Assembly (NCBI RefSeq): GCF_900111245.1
Contig: NZ_FOGO01000001.1
Span: forward strand, 62,001-126,000
Source of the DNA: Streptomyces qinglanensis
GTDB lineage: Bacteria > Actinomycetota > Actinomycetes > Streptomycetales > Streptomycetaceae
DNA: 64,000 nucleotides
Direction of reading: 5' to 3'
In this document: positions 46,915 to 57,738 of the stretch, in pieces
Numbering within the stretch: the first letter of the stretch is position 1
How the letters are laid out: every line of letters starts with the position of its first letter
Notes under the pieces: generated by a model
Database searches by the model: none
What the model was told of the DNA's origin: nothing
Seen by the model: only the letters and a program-made list of their open reading frames with translations
Translations under genes and position numbers: made by a program

Positions 46915-47841
46915 ATGCGAAGTTCAGCGGCTGTGGAGGTCGCCGGGCTGGTGAAGCGGTACGGCAGCAGGACCGCCGTCGACGGACTCGATCTGACCGT
47001 CGCGCGGGGCACCGTCACCGCGTTCCTCGGCCCCAACGGAGCGGGTAAGACCACCACCGTCGAGACCTGCGAGGGCTACCGCCGGCCGGATTCCGGCACC
47101 GTGCGGGTCCTCGGCCTCGACCCGGTCGCCCAGAGCGCCGAGCTGCGGCCCCGGATCGGGGTGATGCTCCAGAGCGGCGGGATCTACCCCACGGCCAGAG
47201 CCGAGGAGACGCTCCGCCATATGGCGGCACTGCACGCGCACCCGCTGGAGGTGCCCGCACTGATCGAACGCCTCGGCCTGGGCGGCTGCGGCCGCACCCC
47301 CTACCGCAGGCTCTCCGGCGGCCAGCAGCAGCGGCTCGGGCTGGCGCTGGCCCTGGTGGGCCGCCCCGAGCTGGTCTTCCTGGACGAGCCGACCGCCGGG
47401 CTCGACCCGCAGGCCCGGCACGCCACCTGGGACCTGGTGCGCGAGCTGCGCGCCGACGGTGTGACGGTGCTGCTGACCACCCACGCCATGGACGAGGCCG
47501 AGGAGCTGTCCGACGACGTCGCGATCGTCGACGGCGGCAGGGTCATCGCCCAGGGCTCCCCCGAGGAGCTGTGCCGGGGCGGCGCGGAGAACACCCTGCG
47601 CTTCACCGGCCGCCCGGGGCTCGACCTGAAGTCGCTGCTCAAGGCCCTGCCCCCGCAGACCGGCGCGGCCGAGCTCAGCCCCGGCAGCTACCGGCTCACC
47701 GGCACGGTCGACCCGCAGCTCCTGGCCACCGTGACGTCCTGGTGCGCGCAGAACGGCGTGCTGCCCGACCGGATCTCGGTGGAGCGCAGAACGCTGGAGG
47801 ACGTCTTCCTGGAACTGACGGGGAAGGAATTGCGCTCGTGA
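46915..47841 (+). CDS. ABC transporter ATP-binding protein (DrrA-like exporter)
   Basis: A 308-residue ATPase of the ABC-2 export type. Walker A is GPNGAGKTTTVETCEG, the Q-loop is MLQSGGIYPTARAEE, the signature is LSGGQQQRLGLALAL, Walker B is LVFLDEPTAGLDPQ and the switch histidine is in LLTTHAMDEAEEL. A C-terminal extension of about 80 residues is typical of DrrA-like proteins. The stop codon overlaps the start of the permease gene (GTGA). The substrate is unknown; it diverges from sufR. Confidence 0.93.
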   Translation: MRSSAAVEVAGLVKRYGSRTAVDGLDLTVARGTVTAFLGPNGAGKTTTVETCEGYRRPDSGTVRVLGLDPVAQSAELRPRIGVMLQSGGIYPTARAEETLRHMAALHAHPLEVPALIERLGLGGCGRTPYRRLSGGQQQRLGLALALVGRPELVFLDEPTAGLDPQARHATWDLVRELRADGVTVLLTTHAMDEAEELSDDVAIVDGGRVIAQGSPEELCRGGAENTLRFTGRPGLDLKSLLKALPPQTGAAELSPGSYRLTGTVDPQLLATVTSWCAQNGVLPDRISVERRTLEDVFLELTGKELRS

Positions 47842-48626
47842 CCGGAACCGGTACCGGTACCACCGGCGGCAGGTACGCACCCGCGCCGGGAGCCGCGCCG
47901 CTGCCGCGCATGGTGCGGGCGCAGGCGTGGCTGGAGACCCGTACGCAACTGCGCAACGGCGAGCAACTGCTGCTGACCGTCGTCATCCCGACGCTGCTGC
48001 TGGTGCTCTTCAGCGCCGTCGACATCGTCGACACCGGCCGCGGCTCCCGGGTCGACTTCCTGGCGCCCGGCATCCTGGCGCTGGCGGTGCTCTCCACCGC
48101 CTTCACCGGGCAGGCCATCGCCACCGGCTTCGAGCGCCGCTACGGCGTCCTCAAGCGGCTGGGTGCCTCGCCGCTGCCCCGGTGGGGGCTGATGACCGCG
48201 AAGACCTGCTCGGTGCTGGTGATCGAGGCCCTGCAGGTGCTGCTGCTGAGCGCGGTGGCCCTCGTGCTGGGCTGGTCGCCGCACGGCAACCCCGCCGCTG
48301 TGCTGCTCCTCCTGCTGCTGGGCACGGCGGCCTTCTCCGGGCTCGGACTGCTGATGGCCGGCACCCTGCGGGCGGAGGCGACGCTGGCGGCGGCCAATCT
48401 GGTGTTCATCCTGCTGCTGGTCGGCGGCGGGGTCGTCGTCCCGCTGGAGAGGTTCCCGGACGGCGCGCAGAGCGTGCTGCAGCTACTGCCCATCTCCGCC
48501 CTCTCCGACGGGCTGCGCGAGGTGCTCCGGCACGGGACCGGGATGCCCTGGGGCGATCTGGGCGTGCTGGCGGTCTGGGCGGTGCTGGGCCTCGGCGCCG
48601 CCGCCCGGTTCTTCAAGTGGGAGTGA
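47838..48626 (+). CDS. ABC-2 type permease
   Basis: Membrane partner of the upstream ATPase, 262 residues with six predicted helices: LLLTVVIPTLLLVLFSAVDIV, FLAPGILALAVLSTAFTGQAIA, LVIEALQVLLLSAVALVLGW, VLLLLLLGTAAFSGLGLLMAG, LVFILLLVGGGVVVPLERFP and LGVLAVWAVLGLGAAARFF. The motif FERRYGVLKRLGASPLPRW is typical of DrrB-like permeases. The start is GTG at 47838. Confidence 0.92.
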   Translation: MTGTGTGTTGGRYAPAPGAAPLPRMVRAQAWLETRTQLRNGEQLLLTVVIPTLLLVLFSAVDIVDTGRGSRVDFLAPGILALAVLSTAFTGQAIATGFERRYGVLKRLGASPLPRWGLMTAKTCSVLVIEALQVLLLSAVALVLGWSPHGNPAAVLLLLLLGTAAFSGLGLLMAGTLRAEATLAAANLVFILLLVGGGVVVPLERFPDGAQSVLQLLPISALSDGLREVLRHGTGMPWGDLGVLAVWAVLGLGAAARFFKWE

Positions 48627-48670
48627 CGCCCTCCGGGCGCCCCTCGTGAATGCGCGCACAAGCGGCCCTC

Positions 48671-48676
48671 TACCAT
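48671..48676 (+). promoter_or_regulatory. -10 element for leaderless ctaA
   Basis: TACCAT ends six bases before the proposed GTG start at 48683, which has no ribosome site. That is the spacing expected if transcription begins at or next to the start codon. The -35 is poor. Confidence 0.4.
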
Positions 48677-48682
48677 GGCTTC

Positions 48683-49711
48683 GTGCCGAAACTGCTCGAA
48701 CTCGTACGTAACCCCGTCGCGTACATCGCCGCGCGCTGGACCCCCTCGCCCCGCACCGTGGAGCGGGCGGCCCTGGCCGCGCTGCTGATGAGCATCGTCA
48801 TCGTGGTGACCGGCGGCGCGGTGCGGCTGACCGGCTCCGGCCTGGGCTGCGACACCTGGCCCAAGTGCAGCGACGACAGCCTCACCGCCACCTCCGCCAT
48901 GGGGGTGCACGGGGCCATCGAGTTCGGCAACCGCATGATGACCTGGGTGGTCTGCGCCGCGGTCGGCTGGACCATCATCGCCGCACGGGCGGCGAAACCC
49001 GCCCGCAGAGGGCTGAGCCGGCTCGCCTGGGCGCAGTTCTGGGTCGTGGCGGGCAACGGGGTGCTGGGCGGCATCACGGTCTGGGTGAAGCTGAACCCCT
49101 TCGTCGTGGCCGGGCACTTCCTGGCCGCGACCGCGCTGCTGACCGTCACCACCCTCACCTGGCTGCGCGCGCGGGAGGGCGACGCGCCGCCCCGGCCGCT
49201 GGTGGGCAGGCCCGTCCGCAGGCTCACCCACGTACTGGTCCTCTTCACCGCCTGCCTGATCGTCGCGGGCACCGTCGTCACCGGAGCGGGGCCGCACGCG
49301 GGTGACAGCAGCGAGGTGGACCGGATGCCGGTCGCCGTGGAGCTGGCCACCCGCACACACGCCGCGTTCGCCTGGGTCGTGGTGCTGCTGGCCCTCGTCC
49401 TCGCCCTCGGCCTGCGCCTCATGGACGCGCCGGCCGGGCCCCGGGGAACGGTGCGGAACCTGATCCTGGTGCTGCTGGCGCAGGGCGCCCTCGGGTATGT
49501 GCAGTACGCGACCGACCTGCCCGAGGTCCTGGTCGGCCTGCATCTGCTGGGCTCGACACTGGTGTGGGTCGGAGTGCTGCGGGTGGTGCTCTCCACCCGG
49601 GAGCGCGGCCTCCCGGCGGCCGCCGGGGACACCGTTCCCGCCCCTTCCCGGACGGCAGCGCCCGGCGCCACCGCCCCGGAACCGGCTGCGGAACCGGCTC
49701 CGAGCCGCTGA
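48683..49711 (+). CDS. ctaA: Heme A synthase CtaA (COX15 family)
   Basis: Membrane enzyme that oxidises the C8 methyl of heme O to give heme A for cytochrome aa3. From GTG at 48683 it has 342 residues and eight predicted helices. Four conserved heme-ligand histidines are in GVHGAIEFGNRM, VAGHFLAATALL, TRTHAAFAWVV and GLHLLGSTLVW. The extracellular cysteine pair is in GLGCDTWPKCSDD. The C-terminal tail is a Pro/Ala extension. An upstream in-frame ATG (48650) is possible, but the -10 placement favours a leaderless GTG. Confidence 0.92.
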   Translation: MPKLLELVRNPVAYIAARWTPSPRTVERAALAALLMSIVIVVTGGAVRLTGSGLGCDTWPKCSDDSLTATSAMGVHGAIEFGNRMMTWVVCAAVGWTIIAARAAKPARRGLSRLAWAQFWVVAGNGVLGGITVWVKLNPFVVAGHFLAATALLTVTTLTWLRAREGDAPPRPLVGRPVRRLTHVLVLFTACLIVAGTVVTGAGPHAGDSSEVDRMPVAVELATRTHAAFAWVVVLLALVLALGLRLMDAPAGPRGTVRNLILVLLAQGALGYVQYATDLPEVLVGLHLLGSTLVWVGVLRVVLSTRERGLPAAAGDTVPAPSRTAAPGATAPEPAAEPAPSR

Positions 49712-49760
49712 CCGGTACTCCGGTAGCCCGGTACCTCTCGCCGCCTCGACTACTCGCGGG

Positions 49761-49766
49761 TAGCAT
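49761..49766 (+). promoter_or_regulatory. -10 element for the leaderless 105-residue gene
   Basis: TAGCAT lies seven bases before the ATG at 49774, which lacks a ribosome site. This suggests a leaderless transcript. No good -35 is visible. Confidence 0.4.
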
Positions 49767-49773
49767 CTGCGGT

Positions 49774-50091
49774 ATGGCAGCAGACAGCAGCAAGCGGGCG
49801 GCCCGCCTCGCCAAGCAGACCGGCGCGTTCGCACAGCGGCACGGCGGCAGCGCCGAGGCGCAGATCGCCTATGTGGGACAGGTCGGCTTCCGGATCTCCC
49901 TGGTCGGTGCGGACGGCACCTGGGGCGATCTGATGGCCCCCTCCAAGGAGGCCGCCGAGGAAGCCGTGCGGGCCGAGGGCGTCACCCTGCGGGAGAGCTT
50001 CGACGGGGAGATGGCCGAGCACATGCGCACCGGCCGCTACGAGTGGGAGCGCATGGCCGGTATCCAACTGGGCGCACCCGGCGGCCGCTAG
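49774..50091 (+). CDS. Small soluble protein of unknown function
   Basis: A 105-residue protein starting MAADSSKRAARLAKQTGAFAQ, with an alpha/beta middle (AQIAYVGQVGFRISLVGADGTWGDLMAPSKEAAEEAV) and the C-terminus YEWERMAGIQLG. Codon use and a strong downstream terminator support a real gene. I do not recognise the family. It lies between ctaA and ctaB. Confidence 0.75.
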   Translation: MAADSSKRAARLAKQTGAFAQRHGGSAEAQIAYVGQVGFRISLVGADGTWGDLMAPSKEAAEEAVRAEGVTLRESFDGEMAEHMRTGRYEWERMAGIQLGAPGGR

Positions 50092-50124
50092 CAACCCGCG
50101 TGCCCCGGCCGGGGCCACACGCGC

Positions 50125-50166
50125 GGAAGACCGGTCCCTCCCGGCGGCGGGAGGGACCGGTCTTCC
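50125..50166. terminator. Bidirectional terminator between the 105-residue gene and ctaB
   Basis: The perfect 19-bp stem 50125-50143 (starting GGAAGACCGGTCCCTCCC) and 50148-50166 has a 4-nt loop. It lies between convergent genes. Confidence 0.85.
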
Positions 50167-50229
50167 GTGCGTCGGCAGTGTGCGTCGACCGTGCGCGGCG
50201 CGCTCGGCGTACGAGAGTACGCGGCGCGC

Positions 50230-51168
50230 TCAGCGCACGAAGGGGTCGACGGCGACCGCTGCGAAGACCAGCGAGACGTAGGTGATCGACCAGTGGAAGA
50301 GCCGCATCTCCTTGAGCTTGGCACCGGTCAGCCCGGCCCGGGCGCGGGCCCGCAGCGCATGGGCCTCCCAGAGCCACAGTCCGCCCGCCAGCACCGCGAC
50401 GAGCGGATAGAGCCAGCCGACGTAGCCGAGGGGCCACAGCAGCAGGGAGACGGCGACCATCACCCAGCTGTAGACGACGATCTGGTTGGCCACCACGACG
50501 TTTCCCGCGACGGCCGGGAGCATCGGCACGCCGACCCGCTTGTAGTCCTCGGTGACCTTCATCGACAGCGGCCAATAGTGGGGCGGGGTCCAGAAGAACA
50601 TCACCAGGAAGAGGATGACGGCGGCCCAGCTCAGCTCGTTGGTCACCGCCGACCAGCCGATGAAGACCGGCAGGCAGCCGGCGATGCCGCCCCACACGAT
50701 GTTCTGCGAGGTGCGGCGCTTGAGGAGCATCGTGTAGACGACGACGTAGAAGAGCAGCGCCCCCAACGACAGCGCGGCGGACAGCCAGTTGACCAGCAGT
50801 CCGAACATCAGGGTGGAGGCCACCGCCAGGCTGATGCCGAACACCAGGCATTCACGCGGGCTGACCATTCCGGTGACGACGGGGCGCCGCTGGGTGCGGT
50901 GCATCAGCGCGTCGATGTCCCGGTCGATGTACATGTTGAGCGCGTTGGCGCCGCCCGCCGACAGATAGCCGCCCAGGCAGGTGATCACCACGAGCCAGAG
51001 GTCGGGAACGCCCTGGGCCGCGAGGAACATGACCGGGATGGTGGTCATGAGGAGCAGCTCGATGATCCGCGGCTTGGTCAGCTCGATGAACGCCTTGACG
51101 CGGGCACCGGTCGGCCGGTGACCGCTGTGCTCCAGCGTCCCCGCAGGACGGGATTCGACGGCCGTCAC
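50230..51168 (-). CDS. ctaB: Protoheme IX farnesyltransferase (heme O synthase) CtaB
   Basis: UbiA-family membrane prenyltransferase that attaches a farnesyl group to heme B. The product is used by CtaA, encoded nearby on the other strand. The two aspartate-rich motifs are [22 protein letters not shown] and [15 protein letters not shown]...[12 protein letters not shown], within about nine helices. The GTG at 51168 (312 residues) is chosen for its AGGGG upstream; ATG at 51189 would add seven residues. It draws on the same farnesyl diphosphate pool as the pen pathway. Confidence 0.95.
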   Translation of the reverse strand: MTAVESRPAGTLEHSGHRPTGARVKAFIELTKPRIIELLLMTTIPVMFLAAQGVPDLWLVVITCLGGYLSAGGANALNMYIDRDIDALMHRTQRRPVVTGMVSPRECLVFGISLAVASTLMFGLLVNWLSAALSLGALLFYVVVYTMLLKRRTSQNIVWGGIAGCLPVFIGWSAVTNELSWAAVILFLVMFFWTPPHYWPLSMKVTEDYKRVGVPMLPAVAGNVVVANQIVVYSWVMVAVSLLLWPLGYVGWLYPLVAVLAGGLWLWEAHALRARARAGLTGAKLKEMRLFHWSITYVSLVFAAVAVDPFVR

Positions 51169-51757
51169 GGACACCCCTGATCGCGTCATAAGGAATCAGC
51201 GAGCCCGCACCGGCGCACAGAAGGAAAAGTGCAGGCCCGGGCCAAGCTCGCGCGTACCACGCCACTTTAGACGTTGGCGATACCTCGCCCGTCATGGGGG
51301 GTCACCGTGTTGGCCCCGGGGCCCGGGCACCGCTCCGCTCCGGGGCCCGGCCCCACGCGCCGGGGCGGGCCCGGGCGGCGGGCGGCCGGGCAGGCGGCTC
51401 CGGGCAGGCGGCTCCGGCCGGGCCGCAGCCCTCCGGGCGTATCGCCAGGGCCCGGCTCCCGCCGGACCGGCTTCCGCCGCAACCGGGTCGTGTCCGACGG
51501 GCGGATCGGGGGAACAGACGTCAGCCTGGGAGTGGTGTTCCGGCGTCGCACGCCGCGGACCGGGAGGACGGGCGGTTGTCCGGGCCCTGCCTCCGGTCGT
51601 CGGCCGCGGCGAGGGTGACCACCCGTGACGGCCATCCGTGACGACCACAGAGTGAACTGTCGAAAAGTCGCACGTCCCGGCAGAGGTACGCTCGACACCG
51701 CCCGGTGAGCGCACAGACACCGGCCATCGAACATGTGGAGAGGAGCCCTGACGCAGG
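51169..51757. other. Divergent intergenic region between ctaB and tkt
   Basis: 589 bp without a convincing gene. It is GC-rich and holds two exact 14-bp tandem copies of CCGGGCAGGCGGCT (51386-51413). The last ~150 bp before tkt are less GC-rich and should contain its promoter, but I could not assign one. Confidence 0.55.
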
Positions 51758-53833
51758 GTGAGCACCAAGCCGACCACCACAGACTTTGAGTGGACCGACC
51801 TGGACCAGCAGGCCGTGGACACGGTTCGAGTCCTGGCCATGGATGCCGTGCAGAAGGTCGGTAACGGCCATCCCGGTACGGCCATGAGCCTGGCGCCCGT
51901 CGCGTACCTGCTCTACCAGAAGCTGATGCGCCACGACCCGACCGACCCGGACTGGACGGGCCGGGACCGCTTCGTCCTCTCCGCGGGCCACTCCAGCCTG
52001 ACCCAGTACATCCAGCTCTTCCTGGCCGGATACGGCCTGGAGCTGGACGACCTCAAGGCGTTCCGCACCTGGGGCAGCCGCACCCCCGGGCACCCCGAGC
52101 ACGGGCACACGGCGGGCGTCGAGACGACGACCGGACCGCTGGGCCAGGGCGTCGCCAACGCGGTCGGCATGGCGATGGCGGCCCGGTACGAGCGGGGGCT
52201 CTTCGACCCGGACGCGGCCGAGGGCGACTCCCCGTTCGACCACACCGTCTGGGTCATCGCCAGCGACGGCGACCTGGAGGAGGGCGTCTCGGCCGAGGCG
52301 TCCTCGCTCGCCGGCCACCAGCGGCTCGGCAATCTGATCGTGCTGTGGGACGACAACCACATCTCGATCGAGGGGGACACGGCGACCGCGTTCTCCGAGG
52401 ACACCCTGCAGCGGTACGAGGCGTACGGCTGGCACGTGCAGCGCGTGGACCAGCAGGAGAACGGCGACCTGGACCCCGAGGCGCTGCACGCGGCGCTGGA
52501 GGCGGCACGGGCCGAGACGGGGCGCCCCTCCTTCATCGCGATGCGCTCCATCATCGCCTGGCCGGCCCCCGACGCGCAGAACACGGCGGCGGCGCACGGC
52601 TCCGCGCTCGGCGAGGAGGAGGTCGCGGCCACCAAGCGGGTCCTGGGCTTCGACCCGGACCAGCACTTCGCCGTCTCCGACGAGGTCCTCGCGCACGTCC
52701 GCAAGGCCAGCGACCGCGGGCGCGCGATGCAGGCCGAGTGGGACAAGCGGATGGCCGTCTGGCGCACCGCCGACCCGCAGCGGGCCGCCGAGTTCGACCG
52801 GATCCGCGAGGGCCGGCTGCCCGAGGGCTGGGAGAAGGCGCTGCCCGTCTTCCCGGCCGGTGAGTCGGTGGCCACCCGCAAGGCGTCCGGCAGCGTGCTC
52901 AAGGCGCTGGGCCCGATCGTCCCCGAGCTGTGGGGCGGCTCCGCCGACCTGGCGGGGTCGAACAACACCACGTTCGCGGACACCTCCTTCCTGCCGGAGG
53001 GCGGCCCGCTGCCGGGCGCCGACCCGTACGGGCGTACGGTGCACTGGGGCATCCGCGAGCACGCGATGGGTTCGACGATGAACGGCATCGCGCTGCACGG
53101 CAACACCCGGATCTACGGCGGTACGTTCCTGGTCTTCTCCGACTACATGCGCCCTGCCGTCCGGCTGGCCGCGCTGCTGAAGGCCCCGGTCACCTACGTC
53201 TGGACGCACGACTCCATCGGTCTGGGCGAGGATGGTCCGACGCACCAGCCGGTCGAGCACCTGGCGGCGCTGCGCGCCATCCCCGGTCTCAACGTCGTCC
53301 GCCCGGCGGACGCCAACGAGACCTCCGAGGTGTGGGCGGAGATCATGCGCCGGCACACCAGCAAGCCGGCGCCGCACGGCCTGGCCCTCACCCGGCAGGG
53401 CGTACCGACCTACGAGGCCGACCCGGCCGCGGCCAAGGGCGGGTACGTGCTCCTGGAGGCCGAGGGCGGCCACCCGCAGGTGGTCCTGATCGGCACCGGC
53501 TCGGAGGTGCAGCTCGCCGTCGAGGCGCGCGAGCGGCTCCAGGAGCAGGGGGTGCCCACCAGGGTCGTCTCGATGCCGTGCCTGGAGTGGTTCGAGGAGC
53601 AGGAGCAGTCCTACCGGGACAGCGTGCTGCCCCCGGACATCAAGGCGCGGGTCGCCGTCGAGGCGGGCGTGGGCCTGACCTGGCACCGGTACGTGGGCGA
53701 GGCCGGGCGGATCGTGTCGCTGGAGCACTTCGGTGCCTCGGCGGACGGCAAGGTCCTCTTCCGGGAGTTCGGTCTCACCGCCGAGGCCGTGCACCTGGCG
53801 GCGAAGGAGTCGCTGCAGGCGGCCGCACGCTGA
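51758..53833 (+). CDS. tkt: Transketolase
   Basis: Thiamine diphosphate enzyme of the non-oxidative pentose-phosphate pathway, 691 residues. The N-terminal domain has [37 protein letters not shown] and the cofactor motif [22 protein letters not shown]...[10 protein letters not shown]. The pyrimidine-binding domain has [17 protein letters not shown] and [16 protein letters not shown]. The C-terminal domain closes with [11 protein letters not shown]. The start is GTG at 51758, with GGAGAGGAG upstream. It heads tkt-tal-zwf-opcA-pgl. Confidence 0.97.
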   Translation: MSTKPTTTDFEWTDLDQQAVDTVRVLAMDAVQKVGNGHPGTAMSLAPVAYLLYQKLMRHDPTDPDWTGRDRFVLSAGHSSLTQYIQLFLAGYGLELDDLKAFRTWGSRTPGHPEHGHTAGVETTTGPLGQGVANAVGMAMAARYERGLFDPDAAEGDSPFDHTVWVIASDGDLEEGVSAEASSLAGHQRLGNLIVLWDDNHISIEGDTATAFSEDTLQRYEAYGWHVQRVDQQENGDLDPEALHAALEAARAETGRPSFIAMRSIIAWPAPDAQNTAAAHGSALGEEEVAATKRVLGFDPDQHFAVSDEVLAHVRKASDRGRAMQAEWDKRMAVWRTADPQRAAEFDRIREGRLPEGWEKALPVFPAGESVATRKASGSVLKALGPIVPELWGGSADLAGSNNTTFADTSFLPEGGPLPGADPYGRTVHWGIREHAMGSTMNGIALHGNTRIYGGTFLVFSDYMRPAVRLAALLKAPVTYVWTHDSIGLGEDGPTHQPVEHLAALRAIPGLNVVRPADANETSEVWAEIMRRHTSKPAPHGLALTRQGVPTYEADPAAAKGGYVLLEAEGGHPQVVLIGTGSEVQLAVEARERLQEQGVPTRVVSMPCLEWFEEQEQSYRDSVLPPDIKARVAVEAGVGLTWHRYVGEAGRIVSLEHFGASADGKVLFREFGLTAEAVHLAAKESLQAAAR

Positions 53834-53838
53834 CCGTG

Positions 53839-53876
53839 CGGGGCACCTCCCCGGCTCCGGCCCGGGAGGTGCCCCG
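53839..53876 (+). terminator. Hairpin between tkt and tal
   Basis: The perfect 13-bp arms 53839-53851 (CGGGGCACCTCCC) and 53864-53876 enclose a 12-nt loop, six bases after the tkt stop. It could partly terminate or protect the tkt message within the operon. Confidence 0.55.
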
Positions 53877-53963
53877 GCGGCCCGGCCGCCCCCGCCGGGC
53901 GTCCGGTCCCCGCGGCGCACCCGGCACAACAAGAAGCCAACAAGCACAGGAGATGCGAATCCC

Positions 53964-55082
53964 ATGACAGACGCACTGAAGCGCCTCTCCGACGAAGGCG
54001 TCGCGATCTGGCTGGACGACCTGTCGCGCAAGCGCATCACGTCGGGCAACCTCGGCGAGCTGAAGGACGAGCAGCACGTGGTCGGTGTGACGACCAACCC
54101 GACCATCTTCCAGAAGGCGATCTCGGCGGGCGACGGCTACCAGCAGCAGGTCTCCGACCTGGCTGCCCGCCGCGTCTCGGTCGACGAGGCCGTCCGGATG
54201 ATCACCACTGCGGACGTCCGCGACGCCGCCGACATCCTCCGCCCGGTCCACGAGGCGACCGGCGGCAAGGACGGCCGGGTCTCCATCGAGGTCGACCCGC
54301 GCCTGGCGCACAACACGCAGGCCACCATCGCCGAGGCCCGGCAGCTCGCCTGGCTGGTGGACCGTCCGAACACGTTCATCAAGATCCCGGCCACCGAGGC
54401 CGGTCTCCCGGCCATCACCGAGACGATCGGCAAGGGCATCAGCGTCAACGTCACGCTGATCTTCTCGCTGGAGCGCTACCGCGCGGTCATGGACGCCTAC
54501 ATGGCGGGCCTGGAGAAGGCCAAGGCGCTGGGCATCGACCTGTCGCAGATCCACTCCGTGGCCTCCTTCTTCGTCTCCCGCGTGGACACCGAGGTCGACA
54601 AGCGGCTGGCGGCGCTGGGCACGGACGAGGCCGCGGCGCTGAAGAGCAAGGCGGCCGTCGCCAACGCGCGGCTGGCCTACCAGGCGTACGAGGAGGTCGT
54701 CGCCTCCGACCGCTGGCAGGCGCTGGAGAAGGCCGGTGCCAACCAGCAGCGTCCGCTGTGGGCGTCGACCGGGGTGAAGGACCCCGCGCTGCCGGACACG
54801 CTGTACGTCACCGAGCTGGTCGCGCCCAACACCGTCAACACCATGCCGGAGGCGACCCTGCAGGCCGTGGGCGACCACGGCGAGATCGGCGGCGACGCGG
54901 TCCGCGGCAGCTACGAGGAGGCCCGGGCGGTGCTCGACGGCATCGCGAAGCTCGGCATCTCCTACGACGACGTCGTGGCGGTCCTGGAGGAGGAGGGCGT
55001 CCAGAAGTTCGCGGACTCCTGGAACGACCTGCTCACGTCCACCGAGGCCGAGCTGCAGCGCCTGGCCCCGAAGGAGGCGTAA
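53964..55082 (+). CDS. tal: Transaldolase
   Basis: Pentose-phosphate enzyme that moves a dihydroxyacetone unit, 372 residues, of the long actinobacterial type. Seen are [33 protein letters not shown], the Schiff-base lysine in [16 protein letters not shown], and [18 protein letters not shown]. The ATG at 53964 has AGGAG upstream. The zwf ribosome site lies within its last codons. Confidence 0.97.
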   Translation: MTDALKRLSDEGVAIWLDDLSRKRITSGNLGELKDEQHVVGVTTNPTIFQKAISAGDGYQQQVSDLAARRVSVDEAVRMITTADVRDAADILRPVHEATGGKDGRVSIEVDPRLAHNTQATIAEARQLAWLVDRPNTFIKIPATEAGLPAITETIGKGISVNVTLIFSLERYRAVMDAYMAGLEKAKALGIDLSQIHSVASFFVSRVDTEVDKRLAALGTDEAAALKSKAAVANARLAYQAYEEVVASDRWQALEKAGANQQRPLWASTGVKDPALPDTLYVTELVAPNTVNTMPEATLQAVGDHGEIGGDAVRGSYEEARAVLDGIAKLGISYDDVVAVLEEEGVQKFADSWNDLLTSTEAELQRLAPKEA

Positions 55083-55087
55083 CCGAA

Positions 55088-56623
55088 TTGAGCAGCGCGA
55101 GCGGCACAGCCAACCCGCTGCGTGACGCCCAGGACCGACGGCTCCCGCGCATCGCGGGGCCGTCGGGCCTGGTCATCTTCGGCGTCACGGGCGATTTGTC
55201 ACGGAAAAAGCTGATGCCTGCGGTGTACGACCTCGCCAACCGCGGGCTTCTCCCACCGGGCTTCTCCCTCGTCGGTTTCGCCCGGCGCGACTGGGAGGAC
55301 GAGGACTTCGCCCAGGTCGTGCACGACGCGGTCAAGGAGCACTCCCGCACTCCCTTCCGGGAGGAGGTCTGGCAGCAGCTCGCCCAGGGCATGCGGTTCG
55401 TCCCCGGCGAGTTCCACGACGACCAGGCGTTCGAGACCCTCCGGACCACGATCGACGAGCTGGACAAGTCCCGGGGCACCGGCGGCAACTTCGCCTTCTA
55501 CCTCTCGGTACCGCCCAAGTTCTTCCCCACCGTGGTCTCCCAGCTCAAGAAGCACGGGCTCTCGGACGCCGGCCCCGACTCCTGGCGGCGCGCCGTCATC
55601 GAGAAGCCCTTCGGCCACGACCTGAAGTCGGCGCAGGAGCTGAACGCCGTCATCCACGAGGTGTTCCGGGCCAGCGAGGTCTTCCGGATCGACCACTACC
55701 TCGGCAAGGAGACGGTCCAGAACATCCTGGCCCTGCGCTTCGCCAACACGCTGTTCGAACCGCTGTGGAACCGCAGCTACGTCGACCACGTGCAGATCAC
55801 GATGGCCGAGGACATCGGGATCGGGGGCCGGGCCGGCTACTACGACGGCATCGGCTCGGCCCGGGACGTCATCCAGAACCACCTGCTGCAACTGCTCGCC
55901 CTGACCGCCATGGAGGAGCCCACCTCCTTCGACGCCAAGGCGCTGCTGACCGAGAAGCTGAAGGTGCTCAACTCGGTGCGGCTGCCGAAGGACCTGGGCA
56001 AGCACACCGTGCGCGGCCAGTACGCGGCGGGCTGGCAGGGCGGCGAGAAGGTGCCCGGCTATCTCGACGAGGACGGGATCGACCCGCACTCGAAGACCGA
56101 CACCTACGCGGCGATCAAACTGGGGATCGACAACCGGCGCTGGGCCGGGGTGCCGTTCTATCTGCGCACGGGCAAGCGCCTGGGCCGCCGCGTCACCGAG
56201 ATCGCGGTGATGTTCCAGCGGGCGCCGCACTCCCCCTTCGACGCCACCGACACCCAGGAACTGGGCCAGAACGCGCTGGTCATCCGCGTCCAGCCGGACG
56301 AGGGCGTGACCATCCGGTTCGGCTCCAAGGTGCCCGGCACCCAGATGGAGATCCGGGACGTGACCATGGACTTCGCCTACGGCGAGTCCTTCACCGAGTC
56401 CAGCCCGGAGGCGTACGAACGCCTCATCCTCGACGTCCTGCTGGGCGACGCGAACCTCTTCCCCCGGCACCAGGAGGTCGAACGCTCCTGGGAGATCCTC
56501 GATCCCGTCGAGGAGTACTGGGACGAACACGGCAAGCCCGAGCAGTATCCCGCCGGGACCTGGGGACCCCAGGCCGCCGACGAGATGCTCGCACGCGACG
56601 GACGGATTTGGCGGCGGCCATGA
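55088..56623 (+). CDS. zwf: Glucose-6-phosphate dehydrogenase
   Basis: Oxidises glucose-6-phosphate to 6-phosphogluconolactone and makes NADPH. The 511-residue protein has the cofactor motif [23 protein letters not shown] and the active-site signature [17 protein letters not shown] at 55088 is taken as the start: AAGGAGG lies ten bases upstream and the protein then begins like homologues ([20 protein letters not shown]). It follows tal by five bases and overlaps opcA (ATGA). Confidence 0.96.
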   Translation: MSSASGTANPLRDAQDRRLPRIAGPSGLVIFGVTGDLSRKKLMPAVYDLANRGLLPPGFSLVGFARRDWEDEDFAQVVHDAVKEHSRTPFREEVWQQLAQGMRFVPGEFHDDQAFETLRTTIDELDKSRGTGGNFAFYLSVPPKFFPTVVSQLKKHGLSDAGPDSWRRAVIEKPFGHDLKSAQELNAVIHEVFRASEVFRIDHYLGKETVQNILALRFANTLFEPLWNRSYVDHVQITMAEDIGIGGRAGYYDGIGSARDVIQNHLLQLLALTAMEEPTSFDAKALLTEKLKVLNSVRLPKDLGKHTVRGQYAAGWQGGEKVPGYLDEDGIDPHSKTDTYAAIKLGIDNRRWAGVPFYLRTGKRLGRRVTEIAVMFQRAPHSPFDATDTQELGQNALVIRVQPDEGVTIRFGSKVPGTQMEIRDVTMDFAYGESFTESSPEAYERLILDVLLGDANLFPRHQEVERSWEILDPVEEYWDEHGKPEQYPAGTWGPQAADEMLARDGRIWRRP

Positions 56624-57738
56624 ACATCGATCTGACGGACACCACGTCCAGCCGCATCAACGCCGAACTGGTCAAGGCGCGCCGCTCCCTCGGCTCGCCC
56701 GCCATGGGCATGGTGCTGACCCTCGTCATCGTCACCGACGAGGGGAACCACTACGACGCGCTCAAGGCCGCCAGCGGCGCCTCCAAGGAACACCCCTCGC
56801 GGATCCTCGTCGTCGTCCGCCGCCCCGGCCGCTCCCCGCGCGACCGGGCGCAGCACCGGCTCGACGCGGAGGTCCGGGTCGGCGGCGACGCGCGTGAGGC
56901 GGGCTCCGGAGAAACGATCATTCTGCGGCTGCACGGCGAACTGGCCTCGCACGCCCACAGCGTGGTGCTGCCGCTGCTGCTGCCGGACGCCCCGGTCGTC
57001 GTGTGGTGGCCCGAGGACGCGCCCGAGAACCCGTCCGAGGACCCGCTGGGCAAGCTGGCCCAGCGGCGCATCACCGACGCCGCCGCGACCGAGGACCCGG
57101 TCGGCGCGCTCAGCCTGCGCGCCAGCACCTACGCGCCGGGCGACACCGACCTGTCCTGGACCCGCATCACACCCTGGCGCAGCATGCTCGCCGCCTCGGT
57201 GGACCAGAAGCAGCTCACCATCAAGTCGGCCGTCGTCGAGGGCGAGGAGTACAACCCCTCCAGCGAACTGCTCGCCCTCTGGCTCGCCGAACGGCTGCGC
57301 ATCCCGGTCGAACGCCGGATCTCCGAGGGCCCCGGCATCACGGGCGTCCAGTTGGAGACGGGCGAGGGCCAGATCTGCCTCGACCGCGCCAACGGCGCAC
57401 TCGCCGAGCTCGCCGTCCCCGGCCAGCCCGACCGGCACGTCGCCCTCCAGCGGCGCAGCACGGCCGAGCTGCTCGCCGAGGAGCTGCGCCGGCTCGACCC
57501 GGACGAGGCATACGCCGAAGCCATCCACTTCGGCGTCAACCGGATCTCCGGCCCGGACCCGGCGCATCCCACCCCTTCCGCGCCGGCCCCCGCGCCGGCC
57601 GAGGCCCGGACGAAGCCGGCCGCCGCGGGCTCCGCGGCCACCGGCGGAAAGAGCGCCCGGAAGGCGACCGGCGGCAAGCGCGGGAGCGCCGCGGCGCAGC
57701 CGGCCCCGTCCCGGTCCGCGGGGAAGGCGGAGTCATGA
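56620..57738 (+). CDS. opcA: Glucose-6-phosphate dehydrogenase assembly protein OpcA
   Basis: A 372-residue activator/assembly factor for Zwf, found mainly in actinobacteria and cyanobacteria. It begins [25 protein letters not shown] and has [33 protein letters not shown] and [15 protein letters not shown]. The C-terminal ~55 residues are a Pro/Ala/Lys-rich low-complexity tail (from [16 protein letters not shown]). It overlaps zwf and pgl by four bases each, so all three are translationally coupled. Confidence 0.95.
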   Translation: MNIDLTDTTSSRINAELVKARRSLGSPAMGMVLTLVIVTDEGNHYDALKAASGASKEHPSRILVVVRRPGRSPRDRAQHRLDAEVRVGGDAREAGSGETIILRLHGELASHAHSVVLPLLLPDAPVVVWWPEDAPENPSEDPLGKLAQRRITDAAATEDPVGALSLRASTYAPGDTDLSWTRITPWRSMLAASVDQKQLTIKSAVVEGEEYNPSSELLALWLAERLRIPVERRISEGPGITGVQLETGEGQICLDRANGALAELAVPGQPDRHVALQRRSTAELLAEELRRLDPDEAYAEAIHFGVNRISGPDPAHPTPSAPAPAPAEARTKPAAAGSAATGGKSARKATGGKRGSAAAQPAPSRSAGKAES

